A stretch of 64,000 bases of DNA from Agapetus fuscipes (Eukaryota; Arthropoda; Insecta; Trichoptera; Glossosomatidae). Positions 60,681 through 64,000 of the stretch are shown piece after piece; the stretch's first letter is position 1, and each line of letters opens with the position of its first letter. The translations under genes were made by a program, and so were the position numbers. Under the pieces are notes generated by a model. That model saw only the letters and a program-made list of their open reading frames with translations. It was not told the DNA's origin and searched no databases. The stretch spans positions 17,965,298 to 18,029,297 of the forward strand of contig OX637342.1 of NCBI GenBank assembly GCA_951799405.1, written 5' to 3'.

Positions 60681-61035
60681 GAGAAAAGACGAGAAATATA
60701 TAATTTAGACAAATCTGAAATAACTCATCTTAAGTGTGTTTTTTTCTTGTATTCAATATGTAGTTTCTCTTATTTTCTTTCCTTTGATTAAATGAGAAAA
60801 TATTCTATTTATCCTGAAGGAAAACTTTGTGCAAATAACTCAACGAGTTTATTATTGCTGATATTTATATCGTCCTGGGAAAATCAATGGATTGTAAAGA
60901 AAACAATATTTATTAAGCTACCCAGACTCACGATGCTCCCACATGTCCCACACGGGACAATATTATCCTTTCATTCTATTTATTTTCCAGATCTATTTTG
61001 TTCAATTTTAGAAAACAAAATATTAGTATCGTGAG

Positions 61036-61145
61036 AATCGATATCTAAGTACAGATGGGCTATGAAAGCAATTCTTTGAGAATAAGGAATGCGATAACGC
61101 GCGCATTATAATAAAATCCAGATTCAGTCTATCGGTAACCTTCCG
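61036..61145 (+). repeat. REP-X, copy 3, left part
   Basis: TTTGAGAATAAGGAATGCGA and TCAGTCTATCGGTAACCTTC match copy 2. It breaks at GCCAACAGG and resumes at 61651. Confidence 0.75.
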
Positions 61146-61400
61146 ACTGCCAACAGGTAACGCAAACGCAATTAAGCTACACATATAGAGTAACTTCTTG
61201 ACTGCGTTATCCCTGAAGGAGTCGCATGTGGCAATTCGGGACCTATTTATTTTTACGGGTAAGGGGGCCGGCCTCACACCAACCACTTTCAGTTGAAGTG
61301 GAGGTTTCCCAGCTCCCGGGGGAGCTGGTTTTCATTTCTTGTGAATTCTGAGTAAGCCTTGAGATCGAACCCTTGGTCTCGGCGTGCATTCTACCAATTG
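61146..61400 (-). mobile_element. SINE-B part of A-B dimer, copy 3
   Basis: ATTAAGCTACACATATAGAG to GAGATCGAACCCTTGGTCTC and CAATTGAGCTATTGACC; same internal deletion as copies 1 and 2. Confidence 0.87.
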
Positions 61401-61650
61401 AGCTATTGACCTTTTTACGAGCTTGGTCGTGGTCGTTACAAAGTGCCAATTCTCAAGCAAGACCCAGTTGCTGTAAGGCTGAATGGACCTTTTGATGACC
61501 GGTCTTTCGGAAAGGTTTATGAATTTTCAACCCAGCGAAGAGAAAATTTGAAAATATAAATGGTATATCTTTTGTGCTCCGTCGGGATTCGAACCCACAA
61601 CCTTCCATGCAGAGTCCGAAGTGTTGCCACTGAACTACGAACCGGCTTGT
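61401..61650 (-). mobile_element. SINE-A part of A-B dimer, copy 3
   Basis: Junction CTTTTTACGAGCTTGGTCGT, body, then tRNA-like head ending TACGAACCGGCTTGT. The dimer is inserted in REP-X; ACAGG on both sides is part of a short duplication. Confidence 0.87.
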
Positions 61651-62180
61651 CACAGGTGTGTTTCCTAATCTGTAAAAAAAACATTTAAATGCCAAACTGT
61701 ATATTTTCTATACGTGCCATCAAAAGATTTTTTTTATGAAATGTGGAATAATATTTCACTTAGAAACTATTTTATTTTAATCATTTTCCATCTGTCAAAA
61801 TATTTTACTTTCGAAGGTGACAGCCATTTTCTACTAGTACTAGTGATGTTCAAGTATGCAGGTACTTGCTTCTTCAAGTATGTAGCTACCATGCTCGCGG
61901 TAATAGATACTTGTGAAAATTATCCCGCACACAATGAGGTCGGAACATTTTGGAATTCGGAATTCATCAGATATTTTCATCCTCTCAACAACACTAGAGG
62001 GGTATTCAAAACACATACTGCTATAGTGTTTTTAAAGGTTTCTATGGTGATATGCACATAGATTGACGCGTTGCTTACATAGAAAATGACAAAAACATTT
62101 CATATTATGTCGTGAGCAAGACAGCGCTATCTACAATGTATGGCTTCAAAGAATGGTGCACCACCTCCATGATTATGAGA
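61651..62180 (+). repeat. REP-X, copy 3, right part
   Basis: CACAGGTGTGTTTCCTAATC onward parallels 53163-53690. The 115-codon frame at 61714 overlaps it and a related frame at 53369 is short, so I do not call a gene. Confidence 0.72.
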
Positions 62181-62283
62181 ACTATTTTATATCATTACAC
62201 ATGCTGTAATTTTTGTACTGAAAATTGCTGCTCTCTTCATGTTTAATGCTGTTCTTGAATTGAATCCAAATATCTCAGTTATC

Positions 62284-62872
62284 ATCTATGGGGCCGTCCA
62301 TAAATTACGTCATCGATTTTGGCCGATTTTCGACCCCCCAATCTCTCGACCCTACAATCATCCTATAGTCATTATCTAATGACCCCCCCTCCCCCTCTTG
62401 CTGTAATAATGGATGAGCTTAACAATTAATAATGTTATATTACTTACATAATATTTTGTATATTTTGTAGAAATTGGTATTTGTTGTGGTAAGAATTCCT
62501 TGACTTATAGGTTGGTATGCGGCTGACCACCCATGCTGTAAAAAATGGTTCACTTTGCCAATGTCACCCCTGTTACAGGGAAGGACGGCAAGAGTTGCAG
62601 GGTGTATGTCCGTTTGAGATTGGTTTTTATGTTGTAGGCTCACTTGAGGCACGTGCAAGCGCGAACTTGTACGTGTCTTGGTTGTGGGAATGCATGTAAT
62701 GTGAATCTCCAATGTAACATATCTTTGCGACTTAGATTAGATTAGATTAGATTAGATTAGGTATTTACAAGAACGACGTCACTTTTGGTACTTGTACATC
62801 ATTTGCCATCATCCGCAGACCAGACTCCCCCCCCTTAATGCGAATGACGTAATATATGGACAGCCCCCTATG
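62284..62872. mobile_element. TIR element with inserted GATTA repeat
   Basis: GGGGCCGTCCATAAATTACG at the left, complement of GTAATATATGGACAGCCCC at the right, with C-runs inside. A GATTA repeat (62494-62760) splits it. CTAT lies on both sides. Confidence 0.75.
62494..62762 (+). mobile_element. GATTA repeat inside the TIR element
   Basis: TTCCTTGACTTATAGGTTGG to five GATTA units; complete and young-looking. Confidence 0.9.
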
Positions 62873-63054
62873 TATGTATATAAGTTTTTTCGTATACTAT
62901 TCAATGACACCGTGAAGCTCTTTGTTTTCTTTCTTACTAAGGATCACTTTCGTAAATAAGTTGAAACAGATATGTAGTGTATATTTTTGTGAAAATAATT
63001 ATATTCCACAGATATCATAAGCCAATGGATCCAATAAAGTAAATTTAACAATTT

Positions 63055-63655
63055 CCACTGTAACTGTAACTCTGCCGCCATTCCGCTAGTGGTGGCCAGA
63101 GCCTCTGCAAAGCTGCCTCCATTTTTTCCTATCCTGACACGCCTCCTTCAATTCATTCATATCCATCACCTTTTTCGTGCATTTTATTCTTTTACGCTCA
63201 CTTTGTATATCCCATTCTTTCACAATCTCCTCAATCTGATCACTCCATACTCTTCTCGGTCGTCCCTTCCCTCTTTTTCCTTTCAACCTTCCTTTGTATA
63301 CATAATTTTGCCAGTCCATCATCATTCATTCTTTCTACATGCCCAAACCATCTCATCACATTCTTTTGTACCTTTACTTTCACATCCTCTTTCAGATTAC
63401 ATTCTTTCTTTACCCATTCATTCCTAACTCTATCCTTCAGAGTTTTTCCTATCATGCATCTCAAATGCTTCATTTCCACCGTACACACTTTACTCATTTC
63501 GCTATCATTCACTGCCCATGCTTCACTTCCATACATCAAAGTCGGTAACAGTATGCCATTACGTACCGCCATTCTCCGATCCATCGTCAATCGCCATGCG
63601 CGAAGTGTTGTATCACTTAGCCGGGTACATAATACGTTTGATCGACACATTGATA
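63055..63655 (-). mobile_element. RTE-like LINE 3' end, longest of its family
   Basis: Two minus-strand frames: TLMYGSEAWAVNDSEMSKVC, KHLRCMIGKTLKDRVRNEW, VMRWFGHVERMNDDGLAKLC, then, after a frameshift near 63240-63320, KGRPRRVWSDQIEEIVKEW and MNELKEACQDRKKWRQLCRG. 3' UTR GAGTTACAGTTACAGTGG. Confidence 0.82.
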
Positions 63656-63889
63656 ATTACAACATTAGTATGATCCTGATTGGATTGAGTAGATGGGATA
63701 CACAGCTAGGCTTTAGCATGTCAGACTGATTGGTTAGGGTACAACAACATCAGAGTTGTACCACACTGTGCCTAGCCACAATAATAATACTAAAAATATT
63801 TTTTATTGTAAATATGTCAAACGACCGTGATTCCAACCTAAAGCTAACATCCACTATTTTTTAAAAATTGAACAAGAGAAAGTGTAAAA

Positions 63890-64000
63890 GTAAAGATTAA
63901 AAGAAGTTTGTTAAGATGGTTTGGGCATATGGAGAGAATAAATGATGAAAGACTGACGAAGAAAGTATTTGTTGCAAGACTAGCTGATGGATGTCGTGGT
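63890..64000 (+). mobile_element. LINE fragment running out of the window
   Basis: Encodes RWFGHMERINDERLTKKVFV; same family as 63055-63655, opposite strand, cut by the window end. Confidence 0.7.

Noticed and set aside
61714..62061. 115-codon plus-strand frame
   Set aside because: Lies in REP-X; the corresponding frame in copy 2 is shorter and changed, with no sign of selection.
63089..63729. Plus-strand frames of 69-112 codons rich in Phe/Ser/His
   Set aside because: Antisense to the RTE-like LINE coding region.

Overview
The window is eukaryotic and AT-rich, with GT-AG introns and dense interspersed repeats. I read it as insect, most likely a lepidopteran: a degenerate 5S rRNA copy is insect-like, and RTE-, CR1/Rex1- and jockey-like LINE remnants, tRNA-derived SINEs, small TIR elements and Ty3/Gypsy-type LTRs fill most of the DNA. 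The species cannot be named from sequence alone.

Host genes. One plus-strand gene spans almost the whole window (about 1.76-55.3 kb). I assembled it by hand from five coding exons (1757-1802, 33994-34123, 37581-37723, 40130-40262, 55091-55313) whose phases join exactly into a 224-residue secreted, 14-cysteine protein with a signal peptide and a GPI-anchor-like tail. A second, three-exon gene of 141 residues (46412-46461, 46593-46636, 47547-47878) lies on the same strand inside its last intron. Everything else is intron or repeat.

Central finding. At 11572-14635 two 453-bp LTRs that I read as identical, flanked by a 4-bp ATAT duplication, enclose a primer-binding-site candidate, a polypurine tract and one 554-codon minus-strand reading frame. 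This frame is not gag-pol. It starts with a SAP-type, Gag-like N-terminus of about 94 residues, then an internal Met in good context, then a homologue of the chromatin protein DEK. It looks like a very young LTR retroelement that captured a cellular gene, analogous in layout to gag-onc transduction. The element sits inside a SINE.

Repeats. SINE-A is a mosaic: 5S rRNA-like head (intact enough to see at 31916-32023), tRNA-like module, and a tail matching the 3' end of the LINE at 8660-9105. SINE-B has a separate tRNA-like head. Three copies of an A-B fusion share one junction and one internal deletion, so the dimer spread as a unit. SINE-C has a Ser/Leu-tRNA-like head. About thirty copies of a 240-bp repeat ('GATTA repeat') start TTCCTTGACTTATAGGTTGG and end in (GATTA)n. 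At about ten places hammerhead ribozyme motifs occur, several with intact core, helix II and pairing helix I, mostly in foldback elements. At least seven further LTRs, mostly solo, share ATAT/ATAC target sites. An 18-bp minisatellite lies at 38327-38938.

Layout. 1-9 kb: exon 1, hammerhead foldbacks, SINE-B and TIR elements. 9-15 kb: SINE cluster holding the DEK element. 15-31 kb: LINE fragments, GATTA-repeat cluster, short CACATGACA-type repeats. 32-40 kb: 5S/SINE-A, exons 2-4, minisatellite. 41-55 kb: solo LTRs, nested gene, exon 5. 55-64 kb: more SINE, LINE and TIR copies. Repeat boundaries were placed by eye and most are good to about 5-20 bases.
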